A DNA stretch of 64,000 nt, taken from NCBI RefSeq assembly GCF_027595985.1, contig NC_073302.1, positions 9,922,966 through 9,986,965 on the forward strand, written 5' to 3'. How positions within the stretch are numbered: position 1 is the stretch's first letter; each line of letters opens with the position of its first letter. The notes under the pieces were generated by a model, which ran no database searches, was not told the origin of the DNA, and saw only the letters and a program-made list of their open reading frames with translations. Of this stretch, positions 12,040-23,018 are shown piece by piece. The DNA comes from Sorex araneus (lineage: Eukaryota; Chordata; Mammalia; Eulipotyphla; Soricidae). The translations under genes and the position numbers were made by a program.

Positions 12040-12365
12040 CACCTCCTGAACTTTCTGTTCTGATACTCAGAACAATAAGAAGAGCATCACTTTGTGGATC
12101 TTATAGAGAAGAGCAAGCAAATTTCCCTAAGCTCCTGGTTAAGAAAAGAAACTAGAGTAATTGACTCAGTGCAAACAGACCTTGGGGAATAGCCTGTGCA
12201 GGGATTGGAGAGAATGAGCTGCTTGGGCCACCTGAGAGAAAGTCCCAGGTATCAGGTGCATTGGGCTGTTCCCTGCCTGATCAATTCTAACCAAAGCAGA
12301 AATCGCTGAGCTGCTCCAACACCATCTAATGCACAGGAGAGCCAGGGCTTGATGCAGGATCCGCC
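12040..12365 (-). promoter_or_regulatory. OR promoter / untranslated 5' exon module
   Basis: Sense-strand order: O/E-like attccccaaggtct (12177-12190), homeodomain-like CAATTA (12158-12163) and TATA-like tataaga (12099-12105). The candidate donor reads GTGATG, weaker than the GTGAGG/GTGAGA of its paralogues. It lies about 2.8 kb upstream of the ATG at 9237, and an L1 abuts its far side. Confidence 0.55.
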
Positions 12366-12371
12366 ACACAT

Positions 12372-14960
12372 TCACTGTTTTGTTTTAATTTTATTGAATC
12401 ACTGTGAGATAGTTACAAGCTTTCATGTTTGGGTTACAATCTCACAATGTTCAAGTACCCATCCCTCCACCAGTGCACATTCCCCACCACCAACATCCCT
12501 GGTATACCCACCCTTTCCCACTTTCCCCCTGTCAATATGGCAGACAATATTCCCCATACTCTCTCTCTACTCTGGGGCATTATGGATTACAACACAGACA
12601 CTGAGCTGTCATCATGTTTGGTCCATTATCTACTTTTGGCATGCATCTCCCATCCCAACTGGTTCCTCCAGCCATCATTTTCTTAATGATCCCTTCCCTA
12701 TACCATCTGCCTTCTGCCCTCCACTCATGAAGCAGTCTTCCAGCTATGGGGCAATCCCCCTGGCTCTTGTAACTACTGTCCTTGTTTGTCCGCTTCGTGT
12801 GACATTATTTTATACTCCACAAATTAATGCAGTTCCTCTATGTCTGTCCCTCTCTTTCTGACTCATTTCACTTAGCATCATACTCTCGATGTTTATCATT
12901 TATAAGCAAATTTCATGACTTCATCTCACCTAACAGCTGCATAGTTTTCCACTGTGTAGATGTACCAAAGTTTCTTTAACCAGTCATCTGTTTTAGGGTA
13001 CTCGGGTTGTTTCCATATTTTGGCTATTGTGAACAGTGCTGCAATGAATATATAGGTACAGATGTCATTTCTACTGTGCTATTTTTTTATCCTCAGGATA
13101 TGTTTCCAGAAGTGTTATTGTGGGGTCATATGGAAGCTCAATTTCTAGTTTTTGAAGGACTGTCCATATTGTTTTCCAGAAATGTTTGACCAGTCTGCAT
13201 TCCCACCAACAGTGAAGGAGAGTCCCTTTTTCCCCATATCCACACCAGAACTGGTTGCCTTTGTAGTTTTGAATGTGTGCCAGTCTCTGTGGTGTGAGAT
13301 GATATCTCATTGTTGTTTTTATTTGCATCTCTGTGATGACTAGCAATGTGGAGCATTTTTTCTAGTGCCTTTTGGCCATTTGTATTTCTTTTTTGAGGAA
13401 ACATCTCTTTGTTTCTTCTCCCCATTTTTGATGGGGCTGGAGGTTTTTTTCTTATACAATTCTACAAGTGTCTTGTATATCCTGGATATTAATCCCCTAC
13501 CAGATGGGTATTGAGTAAATATTCTTTCCCATTCTGTGGGCTCTTTCTTATTTTGGTCACTGTTTCTTTTGAAGTGCAGAAGCTTCTTAGTTTGACGTAG
13601 TCCCATTTGTTTATGTTTGCTTCCACTTGCATGGTCAGTGCTGTTCCGTACTTAAAGATGCTTTTAGCTTCAATGTCATGGAGAGTTCTGCCTACATATT
13701 CTTCTATGAACTTTAAAGATTCATGTCTGATATTGAGGTCTTTAATCCACTTTCACGTGATTTTTGTGCCTGGCATTAGACAGAAGTCAGAGTTCATTTT
13801 TTTTGTAGGTAGCTATCCAGTTTTCCCAGCACTACTTGTTGAAGAGGCTTTCTTTGTTCCACTTTGCATTTCTTGCTCCTTTGTCAAAGATTAAGTGGCC
13901 ATATATTTGGGGGTATGTGACAATATATTCAGCTCTTTTCCATTGGTCTGCAGGTCTGTTTCTAGCCCAGTACCATGCCGTTTTAGTTACTACTGCTTTG
14001 TAGTAGAGTTTGACGTTGGGGAAGGTGACGCCACCCATCTTCTTTTTCCCAAGGATTGCTTTACTCTTCGTGGGGATTTATTGTTCTATATAAACTTCAG
14101 GAGTGTTTTTTCTATTTCTTTGAAAAATGTTATGGGTATCCTGATCAGGACTGCATTAAATTTGTGTAGAGCTTTGGGCAGTATTGCTATTTTGATACTG
14201 TTAATTCTGCCTATCCATGAGCAGTGGATGTGTCTCCATTTCCTAGTGTCCTCCTTTATTTATTTAAGTAGTGTTTTGTAATTTTCCTTGTATAGGTCCT
14301 TCGCCTCTTTGGTTAAGCTGATTCCAAGGTACTTGATTGCCTGCGGTACTATTGTGAATGGATTTTTTTTATTGTCTCTTTCCTCTCTTTCATTATTTGT
14401 ATATAAGAAAGTCATGGACTTTTGAGTGTTGATTTTGTAGCCTTCCACTTTACTATATAAACTTATTGTATCTAGGAGCTTTTCTGTAGTCTTTAGGTTT
14501 TTCCAAGTATAGTATTATATCATCTGCAAATAGTGATAACTTGATCTCTTCCTTTCCTATCTGTATGTCCTTGATATTTTTTTCTTGTCTAACTGCTATG
14601 CCAGGACTTCCGGTACTATATTGAATAGGAGTGGCAAAGTCAGGCAACCTTGCTTTAGAGGGATCTTAGAGGGAAGGCTTTCAGTTTTTTCCCATTGAAA
14701 ATGATACTTGCTGTATGCTTTTGGTAGATGCCTTTGACTATATTCAGGAAAGTTCCTCCGATGTCCATTCTGCTGAGAGTTTTCATCATAAATGGGTGCT
14801 GAATCTTGTCAAAAGCTTTCTCTGCATCTACTGATATGATTATATGGTTTTTATTATTTCTTTTATTAATATGATGAATTATGTTGATTGATTTGTGAAT
14901 GTTAAACCATCCTTGCATCTCTGGAATGAATCCTACTTGGTCATGGTGTATGATATTTGA
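12372..14960 (-). mobile_element. L1, 5'-truncated, antisense, ORF2 3' half
   Basis: Minus-strand L1 with its poly(A)/3' end at 12372, the 3' UTR, then the C-terminal and RT-proximal parts of ORF2 split over several frames. Recognisable pieces are [24 protein letters not shown] and, near 14640-14900, [15 protein letters not shown] of the reverse transcriptase. A start-to-stop reading is interrupted by many shifts, so it is dead. Truncated at 5' near 14960. Shares its insertion point with 3898-4600. Confidence 0.9.
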
Positions 14961-15001
14961 TATTAAACATTAAATAAAAAGATTTACATTCAAAAAATTG
15001 A

Positions 15002-15172
15002 TTTTTTTTTTGCTTTTTGGGTCACACCCAGCGATGCTCAGGGGTTACTCCTGGCTCTGCACTCAGGAATTACTCCTGGCAGTGCTTGGGGGACCATATG
15101 GGATGCCGGGGATCGAAGATCAAACCCGGGTTGGCCGCGTGCAAGGCAAAAGCCCTACCCGCTGTGCTATCG
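15002..15172 (-). mobile_element. Short shrew SINE
   Basis: Reversed short SINE: poly(T), tttttgggtcacacccagcg, aggaattactcctggcagtg and the reversed head ending ccctacccgctgtgctatcg. Little diverged. Confidence 0.9.
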
Positions 15173-15179
15173 AATAAAT

Positions 15180-15411
15180 CAGAATCTTTTTAAGTTCTAT
15201 GAACTAATTTTAATTCCCCTATTGACAAAATCATACAATGACACTACTAAGATAGATAATTATTGGCCAATATCCCAAAAGACCATATATGCAAAATTCC
15301 TTAACAAAATCTTAACAAACAGAATAGAGCAGTGAAATTCATATAAAACTATTGTTTTTTTAAGGGACCAAGCCCAGGTGTACTTTGGGGCCTGGGCATT
15401 CCCAAAATTCT
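15180..15411 (+). repeat. Inverted-repeat arm 1 (partner 23809-24033), with L1 ORF2 piece
   Basis: Its reverse complement is recognisable at 23809-24033 along its full length, including cctgggcattcccaaaattc and gacaaaatcatacaatg. Part of it is an L1 ORF2 fragment in sense (aattattggccaatatccc; ttaacaaaatcttaacaaac). Confidence 0.7.
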
Positions 15412-15639
15412 TGATTTGGGTGGGTTAAGTTCTTGGATCTAGCAATATGCAATCCACGGGCTACCATGACCACATACATGTAGGGAAATGAAGCTAGGAT
15501 TAATTGAAATATTGTAACAGGAATGCCAGATTTTTTAAACTGGAAATCTGGTTAACATGACCAATTTTAAATGATAAAACTCATTTGAGTTGTCTCATTC
15601 CTTTAAGGAGAAGAATCTGAAAAATTAATGGAGGTCTAC

Positions 15640-15800
15640 AGAGATTGTACATTGGGTAGGGTAATGGTCTTGCATGTGGCCAATCCAAGTTCAATCCATG
15701 TACCTGATACGTTCCCCTGAGCACTGCCAGGAGTGACCATTGAGCTCAGAGCCAGGAGTAAGCCATGATCACCATCGAATGTGGCCTAAAAATCATTGTA
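15640..15800 (+). mobile_element. Short shrew SINE, old, shared by MSN-type units
   Basis: Diverged SINE (ggtcttgcatgtggccaatc, cctgagcactgccaggagtg, gagccaggagtaagcc). It occupies the same place in the 3' flank of the OR pseudogene as the reversed copies at 41583-41700 and 55550-55668 do downstream of the two intact MSN receptors, so it predates that duplication. Confidence 0.7.
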
Positions 15801-16153
15801 CCAAAACAGAAAATATATAAAATTAAATAAAATGATATGGATTTACTTAGAGCTATTGGGATTAGAGGAGCTGACTTATTCACTGCTGCCAGTTGAAATC
15901 TTAACCACACCACACAGAGCCCAAATACCCCAAATTATTTCATGCAGACCTGAAATAAGGCATTATGGATGATAACCACTGATAAAAAATAATATCTGTC
16001 ACTCAATATCAGTCTGGGTAATGAAAGCTGATAGCGTCACAGGAGAATTCCAACCTCATGAGATGTAAGGAGATAATTCCAATGGAATACTCAAAGTTCT
16101 GGAATAATTGTTATCTTGTTCATTTAAATATGCATACATATTAGCTAACACAT

Positions 16154-16600
16154 TCACATTAAGTTGTTTGGCTTAAAGAACTTTAATTTTTTAAATTTTA
16201 GAACTTGTTTTATATCTTTGTTTCTCAGGCTGTAAATGAAAGGGTTCAGCATAGGGGTGACAATCATATACATGACTGAAGCAATTATATCTTTATTACT
16301 GGAGAGAGATGAAGAAGAGAAAATTAAACCTCTACAATGGTCCCATAGTACAAAGATACAACAAGGAGATGGGAAACACAGGTAGAAAGAACTTTGAAGA
16401 GTCTCTTAGCAGAGGGATTTCTTAGGACAGTGGCCCATATACAAATATAAGAGCCCACGACACTTATGACAGGTGGAAAACAACCACTATTCCCTCAGTG
16501 AAGACGGCCAGTTCATTGATTGAGACATCTGAACAGCTCATGTTCAGGAGGACCGTGAGTTCACAAGAGAAGTGGGACACGGCAATGTTGGGGTCAAGAC
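16154..16600 (-). pseudogene. Olfactory receptor pseudogene, MSN type, 3' half
   Basis: Corresponds to about residues 174 to 320 of the intact MSN receptors (loop 2 through TM7), including TCGSHL-, [12 protein letters not shown] and [12 protein letters not shown] ends and a TGA at 16154-16156. It is disabled by an in-frame TAA plus a one-base deletion in the segment matching EVYFFSSS, and by small deletions near the C-terminus. The 5' half is missing; similarity ends near 16600. The 3' flank to about 15640 matches that of 40272-41234, so this is a truncated segmental copy, not a processed one. Confidence 0.88.
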
Positions 16601-16798
16601 ATGTTGAAGGAAAACTTGAGAAAGATTGTGTGCATATAAGCTCTTCTCTGAAAAATCTTAATGGAGTCCACTTCCCTATAACTATAGATGCAGGTTAATA
16701 TGTTATAGAAGGAGTGTTATTCTGACTGATATGCTGAATATTGCATCATATTGTTATGATATCTTGTGGGGACAGCTTAGGTTACTTTTAGGGGGTTT

Positions 16799-17100
16799 CA
16801 TATAATGCTATCACTATCACTATCATCCTGCTGATCCATGATTTTCTCGAGCTGGCCCAGTAACATCTCCATTCGTCCTAACTGTGAGATTTTAACAGCC
16901 TCTCTTTATTCGTCCTTCCCAACAGTACAGCATTAGAGGCTTTTCAGGGTCAGGAGAATGAGACCCATCATTGTTACTGTATTTGGCATATGAATATACC
17001 ATAGGGAGCTTGACAGGCTCTCCTACGGGGGCAGGAAAACTCTCTGTAGCTTGCCAGGTTCTCCGAGAGGGAGTACTATGCTATAAGATGTCGAGATTCC
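16799..17100 (-). mobile_element. Long shrew SINE variant with internal insert
   Basis: Reversed long SINE (tttctcgagctggcccagta, tttggcatatgaatatacca, agcttgccaggttctccgag). About 75 bases from ttaacagcctctctttattc to gaatgagac are inserted in the body compared with the other copies. Confidence 0.7.
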
Positions 17101-17109
17101 AGTAGCTTT

Positions 17110-17670
17110 GTTTTAAGGTCTCTGGATGTTGGCTGTTGATGGGATTCCACGGCGCTGGGGGCAATTTGCGGTTTTGACTGCCTAGCTAATGGAAAATGGG
17201 CGATCTGGGTGGAAGACGCCCAGTCCCAATCTGAGCAGGCTTGGAGATCTCAGCCCTTGGTCCGGCACACCTCGGTTCCTCTGCCGGTCCCTTCATTCAT
17301 GAGGTTCGTCTGAACATGTGGGAGTGGCCTTGAGTATGACTGTGCTGGGTTCTGGAGTCTTGGCTTCTGGGGCTCTGCTTGGGGCGGGAAAATTCAACCC
17401 ATCCACTCAGAGGAGCCCCGGTGAAGACAGCCAGGCACAGGAGGGAGAAGGCTCTCCGTCGCTCTCTTCTGGGAGCTTGTAGTCTCTGGATGTTGGCCGT
17501 TGATGATTCCACGGCGCTGGGGGGAGCGAGGGACGAGGAGGCAGTTTCTGGGTCTGACCGCCTAGCTACTGGAAAATGCGGGATCTGGGGGGAAGAGGCC
17601 TAGTCCCAATTCAAGCAGGCTTGGGAGATCTCAGCCCTGGGTCCCTGGGCAGGGGTGTGAGGAATTAAAA
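17110..17670. repeat. GC-rich element with two copies of a ~190-bp module
   Basis: The block beginning gtctctggatgttggc occurs at 17118 and again at 17482, a spacing of 364. Each copy runs through ttccacggcgctgggg, ctgaccgcctagctac-like sequence and gggagatctcagccctg-like sequence. It is far richer in G+C and CpG than its surroundings and ends in an (aaaat)-rich tail, suggesting a retroposed unit. The family is not recognised. Confidence 0.6.
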
Positions 17671-17697
17671 ATAAAATAAAATGTTTATTAAAAACTG

Positions 17698-17892
17698 TCA
17701 CAGTCAGTCATCCCCTTGCTCATCAATTCGCTCCAGCGGGATGTTTCTAGTGTGAGACTTGTCGTTTCTGTCTTTGGCATATCGAATCCACCACGGGTAG
17801 CTTTCCAGGCTCTGCCTTGCGGGCAAAATACTCTCAGTGGCTTGCCAGGCTCTCCGAGAGGGGCAGAAGAATCGAACCCCAGTAGGCTAGGA
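17698..17892 (-). mobile_element. Long shrew SINE, head-truncated
   Basis: Reversed copy with gctcatcaattcgctccagc, tggcatatcgaatccaccac, gcttgccaggctctccgaga and gaatcgaacccc, lacking most of the tRNA-like head. Confidence 0.8.
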
Positions 17893-18654
17893 AATGCCTA
17901 AGTCTAAAAGACAAACTGTGATGTTCCGAAATTAACTGGCATCCTAGATGTTTTCTCTAACAAACTTCATAGCTGAACCTTATTCAACACTAATTCTCCT
18001 TTCAAATACCGACTGCTCTCAATGGTATTTGTATGAAAATTATTTTTTATTAAGAAATAAAAATTAATAGTCTGGTCAGTGGATGTTCCTCAAGGCATCC
18101 AGCTAGAGAAGAAGGCATTGCTTTATGTATACTGGCACCCTTAACAGAAGGACTCAAGAGACTGAAGATATAGTAGTATTTCTGTTAAAAGGAACACCTG
18201 TATGTGCTCAATTTCCTTCAACAAACTTAGTTTCAAAACACACTTTGGATCTTTAGAAGTAGTAACTTCTTTTTAAGCTTTAGGAAATTAATCAATAAAG
18301 TACCAAAAAAAATTTAAAAGTCGGGAACAAAATTTTTTTTTTTGGAGGGAAGTGTGGAATTGTCATACAGGATGTGCTCAGGGGACCATACAGGTCAAAC
18401 TGATCAATTGGAAGGTCCTTCTCTGTTTCCAGGACACTGAGATTAAAAACTTCTATATCTATTAATGCTTATAAGTGTATTCATCTCTTGGTGTAATAAA
18501 CTAAGTTAATGACACTCACAGTGGACATGCAATGTACACCTGTGTGCTTGAGCATTAATCATCTAAGTAAATGCTATCAAAGATTCAGTGGCATGCAAAA
18601 ATAATTTGAGTTTTATAGCTTCAGAGACAAACCTGAGAGAAGTCACTTGACTTA
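17893..18654. other. Intergenic, no gene seen
   Basis: Only a possible decayed SINE trace at 18331-18440 (gtgctcaggggaccatacag). Confidence 0.45.
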
Positions 18655-18990
18655 TTGAGAACCAAGAGTGAATGGCCGACAGACTCTGTCTGGAAAGGCA
18701 TTGGCTGCCTTGAAGTTGGAGCATATCTCAGTATTCCTCCCTCCAGCTGGAACTCTGGGCAGGCAAACAGCTGCCAGGATACCCTGATACTTGGTCACTC
18801 TCAGGTGGCTTCACAGGCTCAGTGCCTCCAGTCCACACACAAGCTTCCTCCCAAGATCTCAGTGGACTGAGGCAATTATCCTACTTTTGTTCCTTAACCA
18901 GGAGCTTAGGGACCTTTCACTTAGCCTTCTCTATGTGTATAAAGTTCTATTCTTGTTTCTTTGGAGTCATGGATGGGCACATGAAGCCCA
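18655..18990 (+). promoter_or_regulatory. Orphan OR promoter / 5' exon module
   Basis: Same module as at 36650 and 50620: homeodomain-like CAATTA (18873-18878), aaccaggagcttagggac and TATA-like tataaag (18938-18944). The O/E-like site is diverged (cctcccaagatctc). Related downstream DNA continues to about 19567. Then L1 and RTE sequence takes over and no receptor follows before 31375, so the module appears to have lost its own MSN-type coding exon. Confidence 0.5.
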
Positions 18991-19149
18991 ATCTTTTGTG
19001 GGTTCACAGAAGATTTCTTCTTGTTCTTTTTTTCCTGGTATATAGGACAGATACCAGGAGCTCGAGCAAACTGAAGATAAACAGGATGACAAGTGATATA
19101 TGTGATAATTAATGGATATAATGTACATTTAAAGAATACAACACAATAA

Positions 19150-19393
19150 TTTGGGCAGGAGCAATAGAACAGTGGGTAGGGCGTTTGCCTTGCAGGTGAC
19201 CGACCTGGGTTTGATTCCTTCGTCCCTCTCGGAGAGCCTGATAAGCTATCCAGAGTATCTCGCCCAAATGGCAGAGCCTGGCAAGCTCCTGTGGAGTATT
19301 TGATATGCCAAAAAACAGTAACAAGTCTCACAATGGAGATGTTACCGGTGCCCGCTTGAGCAAATCGATGAGCAATGGGATGACAGTGATAGT
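19150..19393 (+). mobile_element. Long shrew SINE, full length
   Basis: tRNA-like head (cagtgggtagggcgtttgcc, B box gggtttgattcc), a body with ctctcggagagcctg and gtatttgatatgcc, then a tail ending gggatgacagtgatag. The tail codons 19334-19381 read WRCYRCPLEQIDEQWD, matching the C-terminus of the RTE reverse transcriptase at 22949-22981. This suggests the tail derives from that element. Confidence 0.92.
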
Positions 19394-19569
19394 TATCTAG
19401 GACAGAAACTGATCAGAATTTTAATAGGATGCAAGATCAGAGTTTGCTGAGCTTCCAAGATTTGCTGAAGCTGGAATGAGCTGGTTTCTAGGTGAGCAAA
19501 GTGTGTCTCATGTGCCTATAGGTCTGTACATGCTATGTGTTGATCCCTCCTGGGTGATGTGAATACAAA

Positions 19570-19890
19570 ATGTTTCTTCAAAAGTTCTGTCTCCTCAACA
19601 CCGCCTTATCACTTCTGGATAGATCAACAAGATCAAAACTCAGCAAGGAAACACTGGCCTTGAAGGAAGAAATAGAAGAGAGAGAGCTAATAGATATGTA
19701 CAGGGCTTTGCATCCCCAAAAGAAAGAATACACATTCTTATCCAGTGCACATGGAACATTGTCCAAAATAGATCATGCACTGGGCCACAAGCATATATCC
19801 ATAGAATCAGGAAGATAGAAGTTGTGTCATCTATCTTCTCACACATAAGACACACCGTAATACAATTAATAACCATTTTCCATAATTCCC
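19570..19890 (+). mobile_element. L1 ORF2 fragment (end of endonuclease domain)
   Basis: The plus frame reads LLDRSTRSKLSKETLALK, then EYTFLSSAHGTLSKIDHALG, the hallmark of the L1 endonuclease C-terminal part. It is interrupted by the RTE element. L1 ORF2 resumes at about 23019. Confidence 0.85.
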
Positions 19891-19924
19891 GCACTATATT
19901 TGATAGGGTTCAAATATGGTGTGA

Positions 19925-22900
19925 ACCATGGTAACACCTCTAAGGGTGATTGGAGACTGCCCTACAAGCCTCCATTCTTCTCGGAGAGCCTGGCAAGCTA
20001 TTGAGGGTATCCCACCCAAAGGACAGAGCCTAGCAAGCTACCCATGGAATATTCGATATGACAAAACCAGTAACAACAATGAGCCTCGTTCACCTGACAC
20101 AGAAAGAGCTCCCAACATGGCAGCGTTAAGAAAAATGAGCAAGGAGAGGCTGAAAAAATCTCAGGGATGAACTAGACTGCCAAAACAAAGAAAGACTAAA
20201 ATGACTGTCTGCACTTTCAATGTACATATGCTGGTATCAGAAGCATCCATCGAGGACCTGATGGTGCAAGCACAGAAGATCAAGTTCGACATCATTGGTC
20301 TGACCCGAATGAGAAGACATCAATCACATCATGCCATTTTCAACTCTGGAAAAGAATTGTACCTCTGAACATGCAACAACAGAGGTGTCAGTGGCTTTGG
20401 TGTCCATGTAAACACGAACTTGGCCATGAGCATTGATTCATTCGAATACCTAACAACCCGATTCAGATGATTACGCTTGAATAGATATGGCTCACTGCCA
20501 GCAGTGTCTATCTTTGTCGTCTATGCACCAACATCCAACTACCATGAAGAAGAAATTTAGAAGTTCTATATAGAATTTGAGAGGTTCTATAAAGAAGACC
20601 ACACCTTCTACAAGATCATCGTTGGTGATTTTAATGCCAAGATAGGACCGAGAAGGTCGCTCAAAGAACAGCCATGGCCTAGAATGGAAGGATCAGTCTG
20701 AGTTCATCATGTCGACCAAGACCATCCATGGTAACTCACAGTTCCAGAAGGCCAAATCTAAACGCTGGACATGGGAGTCTCCCAGTGGACAGTTCCACAA
20801 TGAAATTGACCACATCATATTCAATCGAAGGTTTTGCCTGACCGATGTCGCTGTTGTTCCAAGATTCCAAACGGGATCGGACCACCATATCCTTTGTGCA
20901 AAATTATACTTCACAGAGCGGGAAGAAGCTCTGCAAAGTTTAAGTTTAAGAAAAGAACTCCCAGAATGACCATCAACTGGGAGCTCTTTGACATTATTGC
21001 AGTGACATGGGGAGATGCCATCCTTGACAACATCGACAAGGAATATGATCAACTGATTCAGCACCTCCATGACAGCGCGAAGAATGCTGAGGCTGAGAAA
21101 GCTACAAACAGTTCATGTGTCTTTGGAAACTCTTGAGCTCATTCATCAATGTGGTTTGCTGTGAGCCTCAGGCAACAACAAGCTAAGGTACGAGCTCCCA
21201 AAACTGTGGAGAGAAGCAATAAAGGAAGACCTGAAAGAGAGAAGAGCAGCAGTGTTGGACGATGCGGCAGAAGTCAAGAAAAGTATTCGCAATGCTCACC
21301 TGTCCTTCACAAACTACAAGACTAAGATGACTGCCCTCCAACATCCTGATGGATCTATTATATCTCCAGGAAGGTAATGGGGAGGATTGTTCACAACTTC
21401 TATTCGGATCTCTTTGACAGCCATGTCCACCTGCCCACATACCAAATTCCACAGGATGGATATGTCATTCCTAATGTCCTCCCTTCTGAAATCTGACATG
21501 CCATTTCTTTGGTAAAGACATGTACAGCACCTGGTCCGGACAAGGTCAGACCCAAACACCTGAAGAATCTGCCACCAGTACTCATCAATACACTGGCTTG
21601 GCTCTTCACATGCTACCTGTTTAAATGCAAGGTTCTGTCCCAGTGGAAAATCAGCAGGACTGTTCTGTTTACAAGAAGGGAGACATCCACGACATCGGCA
21701 ACTATCACCCAATCTGCCTGCTGTCTGTCTTCTACAAGTTGTTCACTCATGTCATCCTGAATAGAATAGGCAGAACACTAGATGAAGAACAACCATGAGA
21801 GCAAGCCGGGTTCCTAAATGGATTCAGCATGACCGACCATATTCACACAGTTACCAAACTCATTGAAGTTTTCGCGCTAGTTCAAGATGCCACTCTCTCA
21901 AGCCTTCCTCGACTTAAAGAAGGCCTTTGATTCAGTTGAGACTGAAGCAGTCACAGAAGCCCTAGCTAAACAGGGCATTCAAACTCAGTACATGAGGATC
22001 CTCCGCGAGCTGTATTGCGGATTCACCACCAGTATTTCCCCATTCTACAAGGAAGTGATCATTGATGTAAAGAGAGGGGTTCGGCAGGGTGATACCATTT
22101 TACCGAAACTCTTCAGTGCCACTGAATTCAAGAATGTCATGTGATGACTTGAATGGGAAGGAATGGGAGTGAAGATAGACAGTTGGCAACTACACCACCT
22201 CTGTTTCACTGATGACATCTTTCTCATAACGCCAAACATTAGCCAAGTGGCACAAATGCTAGCCAACTTCAACCGGGAGCGTGGAAAGGTCGGACTGTAG
22301 CTGAACCTCAACAAGACGATGCTCATGAAAAACGAACTAGTCCCTGACGCTCTATTTTCTCTCAATGGAACGAAGATCTCCAAATGCAGCAGTTATGTGT
22401 TCCTGGGTCGAGAACTCAACATGAGGAATGACTTGGCACCAGAACTGCGCAGCTGGAAGATAGCAGCGTGGAACGCCTCCAAGAGCATAGAAGAAGTGGT
22501 TAACTCTGGACACATCTTTTTGAATCCACCATTCTTCCTGTGCTATCCTATGCCTCAGAGACCTGGGCCCTATGCAAACGAGGTGAGAATGCTATTTGGG
22601 TATCCCAAAGAGGAATACAAAGAGCTATGCTAGGAGTATCACATCTCACTCACGTGAGAGAAGGAATCCGGAGTTCCTACCTCCATCAATGATCAAGACT
22701 CAGGGACGCTGTCTCATTTGCCAGTGTCGAAAATCAGATGGGCCTGACACATAATGCGATTTAGAGACAACTGCTGTACTAGAGCTGTTACTGACTGGAT
22801 TCCACAGGACGTCAAAAGACCGCGTGGCTGCCCACCTACAAGATGATCAGACTTCTTCGTCAAAACCCTAAATGAACCATTTGAGGCTCTTTCTGTTCCT

Positions 22901-23010
22901 GGAGTGAGCAGATATCATTGGGCTACATTAGCATGAGAAAGCATCAAATGGAGGTGTTACTGGCACCCACTCAAGCAAATCGAAGTTCAACAGGAAGACT
23001 AGTGATACAA
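19925..23010 (+). mobile_element. RTE-clade non-LTR retrotransposon, nematode-like, degenerate
   Basis: A nearly full-length but dead RTE element. A 5' region related to the long SINE body (19977-20085) precedes an AP-type endonuclease starting MTVCTFNV (20201). Further motifs are VVYAPTSNY, VGDFNAKIG (20621-20646), NEIDHIIFNRRFCLTDVAVV and GSDHH. The reverse transcriptase follows: APGPDKVRPKHLKNLPPVL (21530s), motif A LDLKKAFDSV (21908-), motif B VKRGVRQGDTI, motif C FTDD instead of the usual FADD (22205-22216) and a C-terminus WRCYWHPLKQI (22949-22981). Stops and shifts are frequent, and the usual endonuclease glutamate region reads GLTRMRRH. As I recall the literature, an RTE of this type in the common shrew was attributed to horizontal transfer from parasitic nematodes (Dunemann and Wasmuth, 2019). 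It lies inside an L1. Confidence 0.88.
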
Positions 23011-23018
23011 GTGATCTT

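Noticed and set aside
19578-19766. Minus-strand open frames over the L1 and RTE regions (also 20693-21070 and 21183-21712)
   Set aside because: Shadows of the plus-strand transposon reading frames.
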